64,000 bases of DNA from Aporrectodea caliginosa (GCA_020284085.1 JACEVL010000941.1:272501-336500), one strand, 5' to 3'; counted from the first letter of the stretch, positions 12,793 through 24,640 are shown. Numbers and translations are program-made. Notes: a model not told the origin generated them from the letters alone.

Positions 12793-13785
12793 TTAAGTAA
12801 GTAAGTAGTTTATTCACCACCAAATAAAAAAAAATGACAATACACAAATTATACAAACTGAGTGGTGGGCTACCGGTGAAGTCTCATAGGACATGATTAC
12901 GTGTGTATGTATTCAGGATGTACGTATCTATGCACGTATATATGTGTGTATCGATGTGTGTGTATTTGTTTATTCAGCTGTATGCTGTTAAACACTAGCG
13001 GATCAAAAAGCTGACAAGGGACAAAAATTGCCATTGAGTACTTAGAGCATGGTGAAATTTATAAAGACCTATCTTCAGTTCTCTAAATGTTCTCTGATAC
13101 ATATCCATTGTCCACCTTCTCCTCCGCCGCTTCCTCTTGACCACAATCATAATCACCTTCATCATCGTTTTGTCTCCTTTGTATTCTATTCGTTTAGGTA
13201 TTTTAAGCCAGTGGAGTGATTTAGGGAATGAAGTTATAATTTTTGGGCGTGAGCCAGAGCAGTTTAGTGTATCTGATGAAAAACAGACATGTAAGTTACC
13301 GTTGAGACCCGTGTAGGCTGAGTAGTCGATTGACCCAACCGCCTTCGAATACATATTCATGAGATTGCTCAGCTCAGACGTGTTCTCATTCCTCAGTCCT
13401 TCAGCCAATCGAACGTCCAAATCCAAGTAAAGAGGTATCAGAAAAACACGACGGTCTATAGCACCTGCAAAAAACGACAACAATCCATTCGGAATACCAC
13501 TAATGGAATATCTCGTGGAATATCAACAGCATTTGAAACAATAGTCATAATATGTTATTACATAATAATTAGCAGTGGAACATCATTAGCTATGTGGCAC
13601 ATCAGAACCCATATGTATGTATGTATGTATGTATGTACGTATGTATGTATGTATGTATGTATGTATGTATGTATGTATGTATGTATGTATGTATGTATGT
13701 ATGTATGTATGTATGTATGTATGTATGTATGTATGTATGTATGTATGTGTGTATGTATGTATGTATGTATGTATGTATGTGTGTG

Positions 13786-13819
<34 letters not shown>

Positions 13820-16800
13820 TGTATGTATGTATGTATGTATGTATGTATGTATGTATGTATGTATGTATGTATGTATGTATGTATGTATGTATGTATGTAT
13901 GTATGTATGTATGTATGTATGTATGTATGTATGTATGTATGTATGTATGTATGTATGTATGTATGTATGTATGTGTGTGTATGTATGTATGTATGTATGT
14001 ATGTATGTGTGTATGTATGTATGTATGTATGTATGTATGTATGTATGTATGTATGTATGTATGTATGTATGTATGTATGTATGTATGTATGTATGTATGT
14101 ATGTATGTATGTATGCATGTAAGAGCACTTGTTATAGCGCCCCTTCAAGATTTCTATTCAGAGGCGCTCCCGACTACAGCGCTACATATGGAACATAGGG
14201 ACGAATAGCAAATACATGTAGGCCTTTACAACAATAAAATTGGAGTAACAACTGTTGCACCTCGAAAGACAAAATTTTACAAAAATCTCCAAATCAGTAT
14301 AATCAAAATATGGGACTTTTCAGTATAGGCCTAATAATTCGGCCTACAACCTGTTCAACCAGATTAGCATTTATGGCAACTTTGCGCTGTTGATACAATT
14401 ATGAAGATCAGCCATTGTGGCGCTTGTCACAATGCTCGACCATAATATTTACTGCCAGATCCGCCGGAGTTAACTGAATGTTCACGTTGACTTTGCATAT
14501 CCCTCTGGTTATAATAAAGGGTTCCTGATAGACCATGTGGGAAGATCGCATAAGAAATAAAAATATTGGCAAACATTGAGTTTGTGTGGTTTCATTAAAG
14601 TGCCCAACTTATCTACAGGTTACGTAGGGTCTACAGAAGCGAATTTGAGACGACGTAGGCCTACCGTCGATGAGTTGGTTGACCCGAGCGAAGTGTTCGA
14701 AGTAAGCCTTGAGCAGAACGATAGTTCCAAGTGATTCTTCGCTCTGGATCGTCTTGCCATTTCGAAACGACCACCTGCTGTTGCGGCGATCCAATGCAAC
14801 GACAATCGGAGGACGATAGTTGCGCAGGATCTCGTCCAGTCGCTTCGCCTTGCTTCCTGGTTTATTATTGTACACACAAAAAGTTTCACCTCTAAAAATA
14901 GCCTATATCTAACTAACCCTAACCTATTATGCAGCTTACTAAAAAATCTAAAGAGCAAAACGTTTCATAATGTCACGTTGTTTCTCTACTTAAAATTGCA
15001 GATTATTAATATAGGCCAATGTAGTCTTTAAGCTGTTCTAGACCCATTTTGTAAAATAGCTAAGAATGTAATAGATTTATGTTGTTATTGGCATTAACTA
15101 AATTAATTAAAATAATATTAAATAAGATTGAAATGTTTCAAAAATGTACACCTAGTTAAAAATTAAAATTACGACTATTGCATCTATAGTACATTAGACT
15201 ACTAAACATTATAACAATAATCTGTTCTGATCTTGATTAAAATAGGCTAATAGCAGTTTTCACTAGTAACAATTATCAGAAGTAACAATTACCAAAAGTA
15301 GGCTAACAATATTATTGTCAATAGTAACAAGACATGTATCATCTGCAATATAAGCACTTCTCCGTTAAAAGCGGGGAATAGTAGGCATAACAATCAATAA
15401 TACGGCCAATTATCTATTTCTCATGGCAACGCTAATGTCAATAAAAAATGCCCATGTATCTGCTGCTGTTGCTTGATTACAATGGTTTTCATGATTGTAT
15501 ACAGTTTCTTACTCTTTCTATTCTTCTTGATGACTTCGAACTTGATGGGAAACGTTTCTGGAATGCTGAAGACTCGGCCATCGGCACAACGAGCAAAGAT
15601 GCGTCTCTCAGCAAACACAGAGTTTATTCGCACGACCTACACATTCAATGTAGATGTAATGTCCTTAAAATGTTAAGTAGTCTAATGTAATGTAAATGTA
15701 ATATCCATAGAACGTTGAGTAGACTAATGTAATGTACATGCAAAGTCCTTAAAGTGGTAGGCCTATGTAGTCTAATGTAATATAAGTGAATGTCATTAAC
15801 ATGTTAAGTTGTCAAACGTAATGTAAATTTAATATCCTTAACTTAAGTAGTCTAATGTAATGTCCCCAAGATGTTAAGTAGTCTAATGTAGTGTAAATGT
15901 AAAGTCCTTAATATGTTAAGTAGTCTATTATAATGTAGATTTAATGCCCTTAAAATGTTAAGTAGTCAGTTGTAATGTTATGAAACGTAACGAAACAGCG
16001 TCGCATGATGTAATGTATTAAAGTTAAGTGCATTGCGCATTGTACTGCAGTGTGACGACGATTCATATAGCTACATGTAAGAGACTCTGATCTAACTACA
16101 ATTGGTGACGAGCGACATAAATCAATGGCACAATAAATATCCGAGTCCACAAATTTCGCTCTACATTGTGCATGAACGTCTGATTGTCTCGTCTGACTGA
16201 ATGTTTGTGTGACACAGGAACAACTGAGTTGTAAACAAGTTTCCGGTTCAATGAGTGAATGATACACAGACATACAACCAGGCTGAGAGTCTGACTGACT
16301 CATTCACTAAGTCATTCAGTGCCTTCATCACTGACTCCTCACGGACTGAATAACTGACTGGTTGGCTGTCTGATTATCTTGTTGGCTATCTGGCTAAAGG
16401 AACTTTTGATAAAAGCCTTACTACAATAATTATTGAAATTATCTTCGTTTATTATTTCAAACCGACGCACCGCAGTATGATTACAATTTATAGTGTGAAA
16501 GGAAGATCAAAAGTTATTACAGGAGTCGAATTTAACTGTTTGGCAGCCATGAAAGGCGCCCATCACGTCCTACTGCTCATTTTACCAACGCCATCTGGCA
16601 CATGAAAGGCTGAATCGACCTTTGGGAGGGTAGCAGAAATGAATCCCACGTCTGTGCTGATCTGCTCTTCGTGCCAGAGTGTTACCATTACCCTAAACCC
16701 CTCTCCCAAATCTAACTAGGTACTATATATGTACATGTAGGTATTTATCATACTTGTGAATTTGCAACCTCTGTAGAGAAGCAGAGTGATACGGATCGTT

Positions 16801-16981
16801 GTCTTACCAGTCCAGGAGGTAGATTTTCGACGTCGTTGCTTCCTCTATATCCCTCTGGAACGTTGACGATGCACGGTGGCTGACGGAACTCAAGCAACAT
16901 TCGCAGTGTGTACGTCTTCTTCGACCATCGAATCCGATCGACGAACGATGTACTCTCAACGTTTTCAGCAGCGGAACCCAT
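9336..16981 (-). CDS. Six-exon gene: CABIT-like (Themis/GAREM-type) protein with long disordered tail
   Basis: Model, in transcription order: 16981-16808, 15636-15513, 14856-14665, 13464-13300, 12660-11345, 9884-9336. Every junction has GT/AG and matching phase (0, 1, 1, 1, 0), giving 2520 coding bases, 839 residues plus TAA. Residues 20-100 include RQPPCIVNVPEGY and RVFSIPETFPIKFEV. A second unit (103-218) has LDEILRNYRPPIVVALDRR and RVFLIPLYLDLDVRL. This pattern of a Pro-rich IV strand followed by an R-x-F-x-IP-x strand resembles CABIT domains, which occur singly in GAREM/Serrano and doubled in Themis; those proteins are signalling adaptors for receptor kinases or antigen receptors. Residues 219-839 are low-complexity, rich in R, S, P and Q, with repeated PxRxTYxRQE units at 540-640. 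The first ATG may not be the true start, because the frame stays open to about 17066 and exons may lie further upstream. The gene model is strong; the domain name is by eye. Confidence 0.7.
10272..10640 (-). mobile_element. LINE 3'-end fragment in the CABIT-gene intron
   Basis: Minus-strand copy. The tail (ATTC)n/(ATAAC)n is at the left (10276-10310). The diagnostic TATAGCGCCC...CGGAGGCGCTCCC block is at 10461-10500 and is shared by copies near 11.2, 14.1, 17.2, 23.2, 42.1, 60.4 and 61.8 kb. Confidence 0.6.
11150..11315 (+). mobile_element. LINE 3'-end fragment (CR1/L2-like C-terminus)
   Basis: A frame through 11155-11220 reads NGLPLELRLFSRSL then TFYKRLKTF, the WNxLPxxLR...FKxxLKTxLF pattern that closes CR1/L2-like ORF2 proteins. 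A stop replaces the last Phe region. The GGAGCACCTCTGAG block and a (GAAT)n tail at 11292-11305 follow. Confidence 0.6.
11345..12660 (-). CDS. CABIT-like gene, exon 5 (large tail exon)
   Basis: 1316 bases, acceptor CTTGTGGTAG|CTATCC, donor ACGATG|GTAAGT, phase 1 in and 0 out. It encodes an Arg/Ser/Pro/Gln-rich, presumably disordered region. The frame stays open to 12856, but that extension is only a translated (TAAG)n repeat and lies upstream of the acceptor. The exon is GC-richer than its surroundings, as expected for coding DNA. Confidence 0.8.
12716..12808. repeat. (TAAG)n microsatellite in intron 4 of the CABIT-like gene
   Basis: About 23 units, 56 bases from the exon-5 acceptor on the intron side. 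The sequence after it (AGTTTATTCACCACC) resembles retroelement 3' ends carrying TAAG tails at 31.4 and 63.9 kb. Confidence 0.9.
13300..13464 (-). CDS. CABIT-like gene, exon 4
   Basis: 165 bases, acceptor TTTTTTGCAG|GTGCT after a poly-pyrimidine tract, donor AACG|GTAACT, phase 1 in and 1 out. It encodes DRRVFLIPLYLDLDVRLAEG, the counterpart of the IPETFPIKF strand of exon 2. Confidence 0.75.
13614..14117. repeat. (GTAT)n microsatellite, about 500 bp
   Basis: About 125 ATGT/GTAT units with a few GTGT and TATA interruptions. Five overlapping open frames here are translations of the repeat. It lies in intron 3 of the CABIT-like gene and begins where a LINE 3' end stops. Confidence 0.97.
14118..14205 (-). 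mobile_element. LINE 3'-end fragment next to the (GTAT)n run
   Basis: TTATAGCGCCCC...TTCAGAGGCGCTCCC matches the other LINE 3' ends in reverse orientation, so the microsatellite occupies the place of its tail. Confidence 0.5.
14665..14856 (-). CDS. CABIT-like gene, exon 3
   Basis: 192 bases, acceptor AAACCAG|GAAGC, donor GACG|GTAGGC, phase 1 in and 1 out. It encodes the start of the second CABIT-like unit. The donor lies inside a TAGGCCTA palindrome (14656-14663). Confidence 0.75.
15513..15636 (-). CDS. CABIT-like gene, exon 2
   Basis: 124 bases, acceptor GTGTAG|GTCGTG, donor AAGA|GTAAGA, phase 0 in and 1 out. It encodes ARCADGRVFSIPETF, the most CABIT-like piece. The upstream intron immediately abutting the acceptor is a minisatellite. 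Confidence 0.75.
15640..15975. repeat. Minisatellite, about six diverged units of about 55 bp
   Basis: Units are built around TTAAGTAGTCTAATGTAATG and CCTTAAAATGTTAAG. The array is intronic and its first unit runs into the exon-2 acceptor of the CABIT-like gene. One unit carries an extra 6 bases forming TAGGCCTA (15758-15765). Confidence 0.85.
15976..16807. other. Intron 1 of the CABIT-like gene, no other feature
   Basis: About 830 bases including a GACTGA/CTGACT-rich stretch at 16180-16380. No repeat boundary or RNA gene recognised. Confidence 0.5.
16808..16981 (-). CDS. CABIT-like gene, exon 1 of model
   Basis: 58 codons from the first ATG to a donor reading CTG|GTAAGA, phase 0. The encoded part holds the first CABIT-like strand (PPCIVNVPEGY). 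No stop occurs upstream until about 17066, and an AG-terminated pyrimidine tract near 17035 could instead make this an internal exon. Confidence 0.65.
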
Positions 16982-17005
16982 TTCATCCGTCTCTTCGACG
17001 GTTCT

Positions 17006-17660
17006 CCTCGAAGGAACAACACCCTGAGAACAGTCGTAGAGCTAACAGCGATCCAAACCTCGCCTATGCCCTAAGCAAAGACCTAACGTAATGGCTCAAT
17101 CCAGATCCTTTGCTTGTATAGGTACCTCTCTGTGGAATGGACTTCCTCCTTCTCTACGTTCTGCCATCCTCTCTGGTGGCATCTCTACCTCTTTCTCTCA
17201 CCTTAACACCGTCCTTTTCTCTCGGAGTACCTCGCACTGGAAGCGCTTCTGAAAGGCTTATGCTATGAGAAGTGCTTTGTAAAATGGTCAAATACAATAC
17301 AATATAATACAATAACGTAATACGTTACCCGTTATTTTTATCGTGCTCCTCCCAGGAACAGCTTCCGTAAAATTTAACCGCAAGCCAAACCTCGCCAATC
17401 CCCTAAGGCTAAGCAAACCTCTGACGTAATAATTATGTTACCTGTTATTTTTGTCGTGTTCCTCCTAGGACCAACGCACTGGGAACAGTCCTGGGAACAG
17501 CCGTAGAGCCTAACAATGATTAAACCTCGATTATCCCTTAGGAAAAGGCTTAACGTGATGTATTGCCCATTCTTCTATTGCGCTTTGATGCCCTGACCAT
17601 AATCCTATGCCGAACGGCGATCAAAACACCAACCACCCATTAAAATTGGCTTACTGTAAT
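17006..17660. repeat. Diverged tandem repeat, three to four units of about 100 bp
   Basis: Units start near 17006, 17346, 17461 and 17590 and share GGAACAG, CCAAACCTCGCC, CCCTAAG and (T)AACGT(A/G)ATG. The first unit overlaps the 5' side of CABIT-gene exon 1 and is split by a LINE insertion. Confidence 0.6.
17093..17312 (+). mobile_element. 5'-truncated LINE copy with 9-bp target-site duplication
   Basis: Flanked by exact TAACGTAAT (17084-17092 and 17313-17321). The frame 17094-17252 begins AQSRSFACIGTSLWNGLPPS and ends in a stop, the same C-terminal domain as the 61.4-kb copy (SxxFTSIGPSLWNALSPS). Tail (AATAC)n at 17291-17312. Complete at its 3' end, only 220 bases long, and recently enough inserted to keep a perfect duplication. 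Confidence 0.85.
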
Positions 17661-18305
17661 GAGTTTCCAGTTCCTGTTTGTGCGTTCCTACGTTCCTATA
17701 TGCCTGCACTGGTGAGCGACTGGGTGTGTCGACTTGCCCACCCTGCTGCAAGGCGCTCGGTCTAACACTGAGGCCGATTAGACCAATTTTAGGCCCAATG
17801 AGTGCGATCCGAAAAGATCTTTTTGTCCGGTACAGCAAGTCAAGCATGACTTCTTCAGTTGGCAGGCATGGCACGAAGAGATCACAAGGTGGTTTCTACG
17901 CTCGAATGGCAGCCTTGTTCGGCTGGCCTAGGGTAGCTGTAAGAAACACCAATTGTAGATCTTGTCATGATACAGCCAAAGGATTAGGTGTTACAGGCCG
18001 ACGTTGTAGAAAGATCGGCCGCCTAAAGTGTTACAAGCCGACATTGTCGCTCTGTGAGAACAGTAACAGCATTGTTATCATCTGTGAGTCATAAGTCACG
18101 GGTGTTTAGACCATGACGTCTATTAAATCCACTTGCTTAGGCCTACCAACCTACCAACCGTAGGCTAACCTGCTTTCTGGTTGCTCTGACCTCCTTCTGA
18201 CTAAGTTTCTTGAACGGAGTAGTTTTGACTATGACATACCATCCAATTTTTTATTTTTGTACACCCACGTCTTTTTGTCTGTTGTTAACTCGATAAACAA
18301 ACATA
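17661..18305. other. Non-coding, no gene supported
   Basis: Open frames on both strands (138 and 89 codons) have no domain, no conserved-looking pattern and no splice framework. TAGGCCTA at 18138-18145. Confidence 0.4.
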
Positions 18306-18606
<301 letters not shown>

Positions 18607-18906
18607 ATTTCACTCGAAGAGAATATTAAATGATGCCTATAGTGCGTAATTACGATAACGACTTTAAAAGTCGTTTAGCAACATATTGACCAACGTAGTT
18701 TTTCTTAGACTGGCGCTATATATCTTCTAATTACAGTAGAATTATATTATTTTGGTTTAGACTGAACTGGATTAGATTCGATTCTAATTCTGAGACGAAA
18801 TTACTGAAAAAAGATGAGATGAGGAAATTGGCTGAGATTAGATTATATAATAGGTCTTAGGCCTATTACATTGCATTGTCTTGCATGAGATCACATTAAG
18901 ATTTCT

Positions 18907-19176
18907 AGCTTCTTCGCTTCTTCTGTGTGGGGGGGGCCTGATAGCGCATTGGATAACATCTGGCGTAGAGAGCGAGAGGTACCGAGTTCGAGTTCCGTAG
19001 GGCGGATATGCTTTGTAGGCTGCTATTAGCGCCGTGTATTGCAGGCTGTCTGTTCTGTTAGTAGTTAAGATTTATGTCTTCTGTCATTTGCGTTCTTGTG
19101 AATTGTTTCAATTGCATAACTGTAAACTGTACCGGTTGCGATGTGTCAACCGGATTGTTTCAATAAAGGAATTATT

Positions 19177-19256
<80 letters not shown>

Positions 19257-19312
19257 TACTACTACTACTACTATTATTATTATTAGCCCCCAAAGAAGAA
19301 GCGAAGAAGCTA
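18907..19312 (+). mobile_element. tRNA-derived SINE (family 1), copy B, bracketed by an inverted repeat
   Basis: The head at 18935-19002 has A-box-like GATAGCGCATTGG and B-box-like GAGTTCGAGTTCC. The body TAGGCTGCTATTAGCGCC is shared with copies A, C and D. The 3' part (from about 19090) differs from the other copies, ending TTTCAATAAAGG then (ATT)n at 19170-19286. The unit is bracketed by AGCTTCTTCGCTTCTTCT (18907-18924) and its inverted copy AGAAGAAGCGAAGAAGCT (19295-19312). Confidence 0.75.
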
Positions 19313-22300
19313 TTATTATTTAAATCTAAGTAATGATGTGACCATGATGTGAGCTACTTCTGTTTTCTTGAGATGCATTGGAGAGAACAGAGAGAAGGAG
19401 TCTTTCTTTTAAGAAACCTTCTGATTGATTCTCAGACATTGTAGCATCTTTCCGCTGCCTGGCACTGCATCTGTACATGTATGTGGCACTGTATCTCGCG
19501 ACTCCTGTATAAAGGCACTTGAAGTGAGCAACGTTTCAAATATTCGGTAGGAATTAAATTTTCCGAGGATTAGCTTGAACCCGGTTTTCACACGACTCGG
19601 GATTTTTTTAAGCTTCCATATGCCATAAGGAGCGTAGGGAAAGCGCTCGCCTACTTCACTCGGCCTCTGAACCGTCAAAGGCACTGAACACGGAACCAGC
19701 TCATCGCAGGACTTGCTGTTTAATTCCCAGCTTATGTCTGTACCAAATTATACTGTTTGGTGACATATGCACGTGTAGGCCACTTGCCCAGGGTCGCTAT
19801 ACATGTAGATAGCGGTGTCGCAACCGCATGATCCTTGACAGAGCATGTTACCGCTAGACCACCGTGTCGCATATATCACACAATTCAGGTTTGCGAATTA
19901 AGCAGCGAATGGTATTTGCTATCCATCATCCCCGAAACCTGGACAATTCTGACACCCTCTCCTACTGCCAAATATCTGCTGAAAAACGTTACTCAGAAAA
20001 TTCAAATTTCAACCACTAACTGAATGTAGGCTAAGTATACTAAAAGCAGATCGTAGACCTTACATTGCCTTACGGACACGCAGATTCGAATCAAAATGCA
20101 GCATTTTTTCGTGGTCAGCCACCCTTCTAGCAGACATTTTTGGCTGCTTTAACCTCCCTGCCATTTGATTGATTAAACAAAATGCCCAAGTGTCAGGTCA
20201 ACGGATCGAGCGTGGGTTCCTTAGTACCCCCCCCCCCAAATGCAGGTGTCTATTCAGTGTATCTTCGATTGTTGTTATTTTAGGCTTTAGTACCTTTTAC
20301 GACCAAGACGAGAGATTCCTTTGAGCGTTTAGACAAACGAGTCTTTGTCGCCTGAGGCTATAACTATAGTCCAGAACAAGCATGGTTTCAACCAGACTTG
20401 GATAGGGGATAGGCACACGTGGGCCGCTTAGAGCGAAGGTTCAAGGACAGTCTAGCTGTTCCACGCATGCCTGCGCTGCACAACCAACAATAGTTGAGAC
20501 CCGAAGAAGAAAACAGGATCCCACGGTTAGTAATCGTCTGTGACAGCAAGGGGTGGACATCTCACAGGGGTGGACATCTCACAGGGGAGGACATGTCAGT
20601 CACCTTCTTTAGGTGACGATAGTAGTACATTTACTGACGGTCCTATATGTCGCTTAGAACGACTGGAGATTGCTGAGCAAAGAATGTGCTTCGTCTAAAC
20701 TGAAGTATGAATATGGCCGGCCTATTTATTCGGTCACGATGCCGTACTGTGATAAAAATCAAATACGTTTCAAACTACAATGTACTGTGATGTATGATCA
20801 TATAAAGTAATAAAATTATAGGCTAATGTGATGTTGTATGATATGGTGCTATGTGATATGAGGTGATGTGATGTAATGCAGTGTATGATGTAGCGTAATG
20901 CATGAGATGCTGTAATCACACCATATGCGATGTAAGACATAGGCCTAATCAGCGGTGGGTTTGCTACAAGTATAAGCCTATTGAAGGAGTTACGCCCCAA
21001 ATTGGCATAAGTTTACTGAAATTCACGGCTAATCTTTTTGCTAGGCTCTGAAATCAGTTCGAAACCTACATCCGCAAATGAATGTAGGCTATAAATATGT
21101 ATGCTTTCTGCATGCTTGACCACAATCTAAACATAAAGAATATAATTATCCCTTGAAGATGATTGATTTTCGCACAGCACAAACAAAACATTAACCCGAC
21201 ACACTTTCTTACCGAATTACGAATTACGATCCCCTCGGAATTCTAAACACGGTCGTAGCTGAGCAAGGGCTGATTCAGAGTCCAATCCGGTCATGCCCCA
21301 TTTCATCGTTGAGAGACACCACACTGGGTGCCCTCCCCTATCCTCGAGGCCTTATTTTTGTCCGTATACAGGCAACTCTCTCCAAAACCGGTTTAGATCT
21401 AGGTCGGCTTTGGAGATGATTGACTACAGAAAAATAGTGCATTCAGATTACTAACACAACAAGTAACGTAGAAAATATAAGGTCATGCAGCAATTCTGAA
21501 GTTGCACCTGTTTTGGTACAACTTAAGATATTTTAAGATCTGCTTTAATATCGTTTAGAAAAAGATGCCTTAGCGCCTTTAAAAGCTGAAAAGGCACTGT
21601 ATAAACATCAATATACTCGACCCTTGATAAAATCCTCTACTGTGTGATTTCCGTGGAGGAAATTGTTAGCTCTTTTGAGAGGTTTATTTTCAACCTTCAA
21701 AGGCCAAATTGATTTTTTATTCTCTGTAGTAAATTATGTCTGTCACTATAATTATATACAGTAGCCTAGTCCTACACCTCTACACGATAGCCATAAAGAG
21801 GTCCAGAGACTTGTGCAACGCAACTTAATACTCGTGTTATGAACACAAAATGCTTATTATGATTGACAAAGAATGCTTATGATTGACATAGAATGCTTAT
21901 ATGCTTGACACAGAACTTCGCTAAGTATGTCATTTATGAGACAGCCATTGACTCGTACGCAGACAATGGATGATTCATATTTCTGTATAATATATGCATT
22001 TCAGGGAGTTTTAAGTTGGCAGTGATGTATGCACGTTTCAGCTATGCAGTCTTTGTAACGCATATGCATGGTTGCTTTCTTGATCGTGGTTTTCTCTAAC
22101 CTTATAATTATGTGCAAATATAAACCACATATATAATCACACTCGTCTAGATGTAGCATATACATAACAAGTTCTGAGGGCAACTCACAAAGCGCACAGA
22201 ACAGAATAGTGGAGGTCATTCGGGTATTTGCATGCGTGTTGTGTGCGCTTGCTTTCAAGTTTCAACCCCACGCATCCCGATATAGCAATAGTTCGTCACG

Positions 22301-22744
22301 ATTTTAATATTAAAAATGTAGACTACTGAAGCAAGCGTCTGGAATAATATTAGCAGTAAAATTCGCCACTGAAGTTGTAACAGAGATACCTCTAGGCTTA
22401 AATGGAACATGTATATACATGTTGTTGTATTGTTTTGTATTGTATCCAGTGTTTAACCAATGCCTCTCCCAGGCCAGGATTTAGGCATGGTCACCATGTT
22501 CCAGTTCACATGGCCCACCACATAAAGGCCTCCACCACAAAGACAAGAAATTGTTTGATTATGCAATATTTCAGTAGTGCGCAGTGCGCTCAGACACGAT
22601 TTAACACAAATGTCTAAATCTAAGAAACATTTTAAAAGTCAGAAGTCAGTTTGTCTCGAGTGTGGAGTCATGTCAAATTAGTGAAACTTTGCGTGTTTTC
22701 TTCTTCGCAAATTCCTCAAAGTTGATAACAAGCAGAATGTCAGC
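19313..22744. other. Non-coding, 3.4 kb, minor repeats only
   Basis: No gene supported. Seen inside: three copies of an 18-bp unit GGGGTGGACATCTCACAG at 20545-20600, the last diverged; and a GTGATGTATG-rich stretch at 20775-20920. TAGGCCTA at 20940-20947. Confidence 0.5.
19790..19871 (-). mobile_element. tRNA-like SINE head, fragment
   Basis: In reverse complement it reads ACACGGTGGTCTAGCGGTAAC (A-box region, less its last base) followed about 30 bases later by a loose B-box (GCGGTTGCGACACC). It cannot fold into a clean tRNA acceptor stem by eye, so a SINE head or decayed tRNA pseudogene is more likely than a tRNA gene. Confidence 0.4.
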
Positions 22745-22925
22745 TTCATAGCAGGCACGTAGCGAGACTTAAATACAAGAGGAGGCAACTTGCCAACTTC
22801 ACAGACCATTGGCAAAATCTTGGTCATTGAGGTCATTAGTCAATCGAAATTCCAGTATATAAGAAACGCAAGAGGAGGCAACTGCCTCCTCGTGCCTCCA
22901 TGTAGCTACGCCTATGCTTCAGAGT
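22745..22925. mobile_element. Possible small MITE with hairpin end
   Basis: Two copies of AAGAGGAGGCAACT (22779 and 22871) and a near-perfect hairpin GAGGAGGCAACTGCCTCCTC close the right side. The outer ends are only weakly inverted (TAGCAGGCACGTAG and TAGGCGTAGC), with GCTTCA on both flanks. Tentative. Confidence 0.3.
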
Positions 22926-23189
22926 TAGCTGGTCAACTTGTCCCTCATCTGATGTGGAATCTAGCGATACCGAGTAATACCTCGATTCTTTTATACTTGA
23001 CGCTGCCGTGCACAGGGCCCCCCACCTAAGTTACGGTCCTGGCCTCTGTCCTACTGTTAACATATAGACCAGGGTTTAACGAAATCTTTTACCGCCAGGG
23101 CCATTGACGTCAATCTTGGCATAAACTCTTCGGTATATTATTTGTTCTGCATTGAAGTCAAGTCTTACGAACGTGAATATATTCTATTG

Positions 23190-23395
23190 TATTTAAAGAT
23201 TTATAAAACGCCTCTCACAGTGCCACCAATCAGAGGCGCTCCCAGTGGTGCGAAAGTCCTCGAGAATAAAGACAAGTTTTGAGGTATCGAAAAGATGTAG
23301 CAGGACCACCACATAGTATGGTGGTGCGAACAAAGGGGGAAGTTGATTCCATAGGGAAGGGCCAATGCAGGCAAAGGCACGGAACAATGTTACGT
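23190..23395 (-). mobile_element. LINE 3'-end fragment with C-terminal coding remnant
   Basis: The minus-strand frame includes FACIGPSLWNQLPP, the same motif as in the 17.1- and 61.4-kb copies, and ends at the TAAAACGCCTCTCACAG...AGAGGCGCTCCC block. The middle is diverged. Confidence 0.7.
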
Positions 23396-23539
23396 TTGTG
23401 ATGTCGTCAACCTCATCACGAGCATCATTGGCATTGCAGAGTCATCTCTACGCTGATAATTCACAGACCTATGGCTGCTGCTGAGCCTGCTGCAGTCGTC
23501 TCATTTCACCGACTCAGCATCTGCTGTTCCTCGCAATGA

Positions 23540-23622
23540 ACTGCATCAGTGACGAAACTCGAACCCGTACTCTCCGCGTTACAGGCCGAGCGCTCTAACC
23601 AATCACCCACCGTGCTTGATAG
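23540..23622 (-). mobile_element. tRNA-like SINE head
   Basis: The reverse complement reads GGTGGGTGATTGGTTAGAGC (A-box) and ACGGGTTCGAGTTTCGTC (B-box), typical tRNA-derived promoter spacing of about 35 bases. The acceptor stem does not pair convincingly, so SINE rather than functional tRNA. Confidence 0.5.
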
Positions 23623-24027
23623 GACCAGCTTCGCAATCCTGAGACAGCTGACATCTATTTATCTGTCTCTCTTACCCAGGATATGACCGGCCATCTCTTA
23701 CAAAGTTTGATTCTGAGCATAGGCGTAACTTTCTATTGTGATGACGGTGTCCGATGATCCGATCACCACCACTTTTAAAAGTGTTGGTAGCAGTCACCCC
23801 TTTCTGTAGTATCTAGAAACACTAGATATATATGCATGTACCCCTTCTTCCGTAGATTCAAAGGCGTGTATATACCCACACACACACACATAAGTGCCAA
23901 GCATATATAAATTTTATATAACCAATGCTAATAAATAGGCCTACGAATATTATAGGCCTAGTTAGATATATCTTGCAAGCCTTGGCATTTCTATATATCT
24001 ATAGATATATTATATACAGATATATAG

Positions 24028-24640
<613 letters not shown>

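Noticed and set aside
12661..12856. Hydrophobic N-terminus (LLTY repeats) that looks like a membrane segment in front of the CABIT-gene exon 5
   Set aside because: It is the (TAAG)n repeat read on the minus strand and lies upstream of a good splice acceptor at 12661-12662.
13558..14208. Long open frames on both strands (MYVC- and HTYI-rich)
   Set aside because: Six-frame translations of a (GTAT)n microsatellite; no stops because the repeat unit contains none in these frames.
17605..18094. Protein-coding exon of the CABIT-like gene further upstream
   Set aside because: Frames exist on both strands, but none links in phase to exon 1 with a convincing donor.
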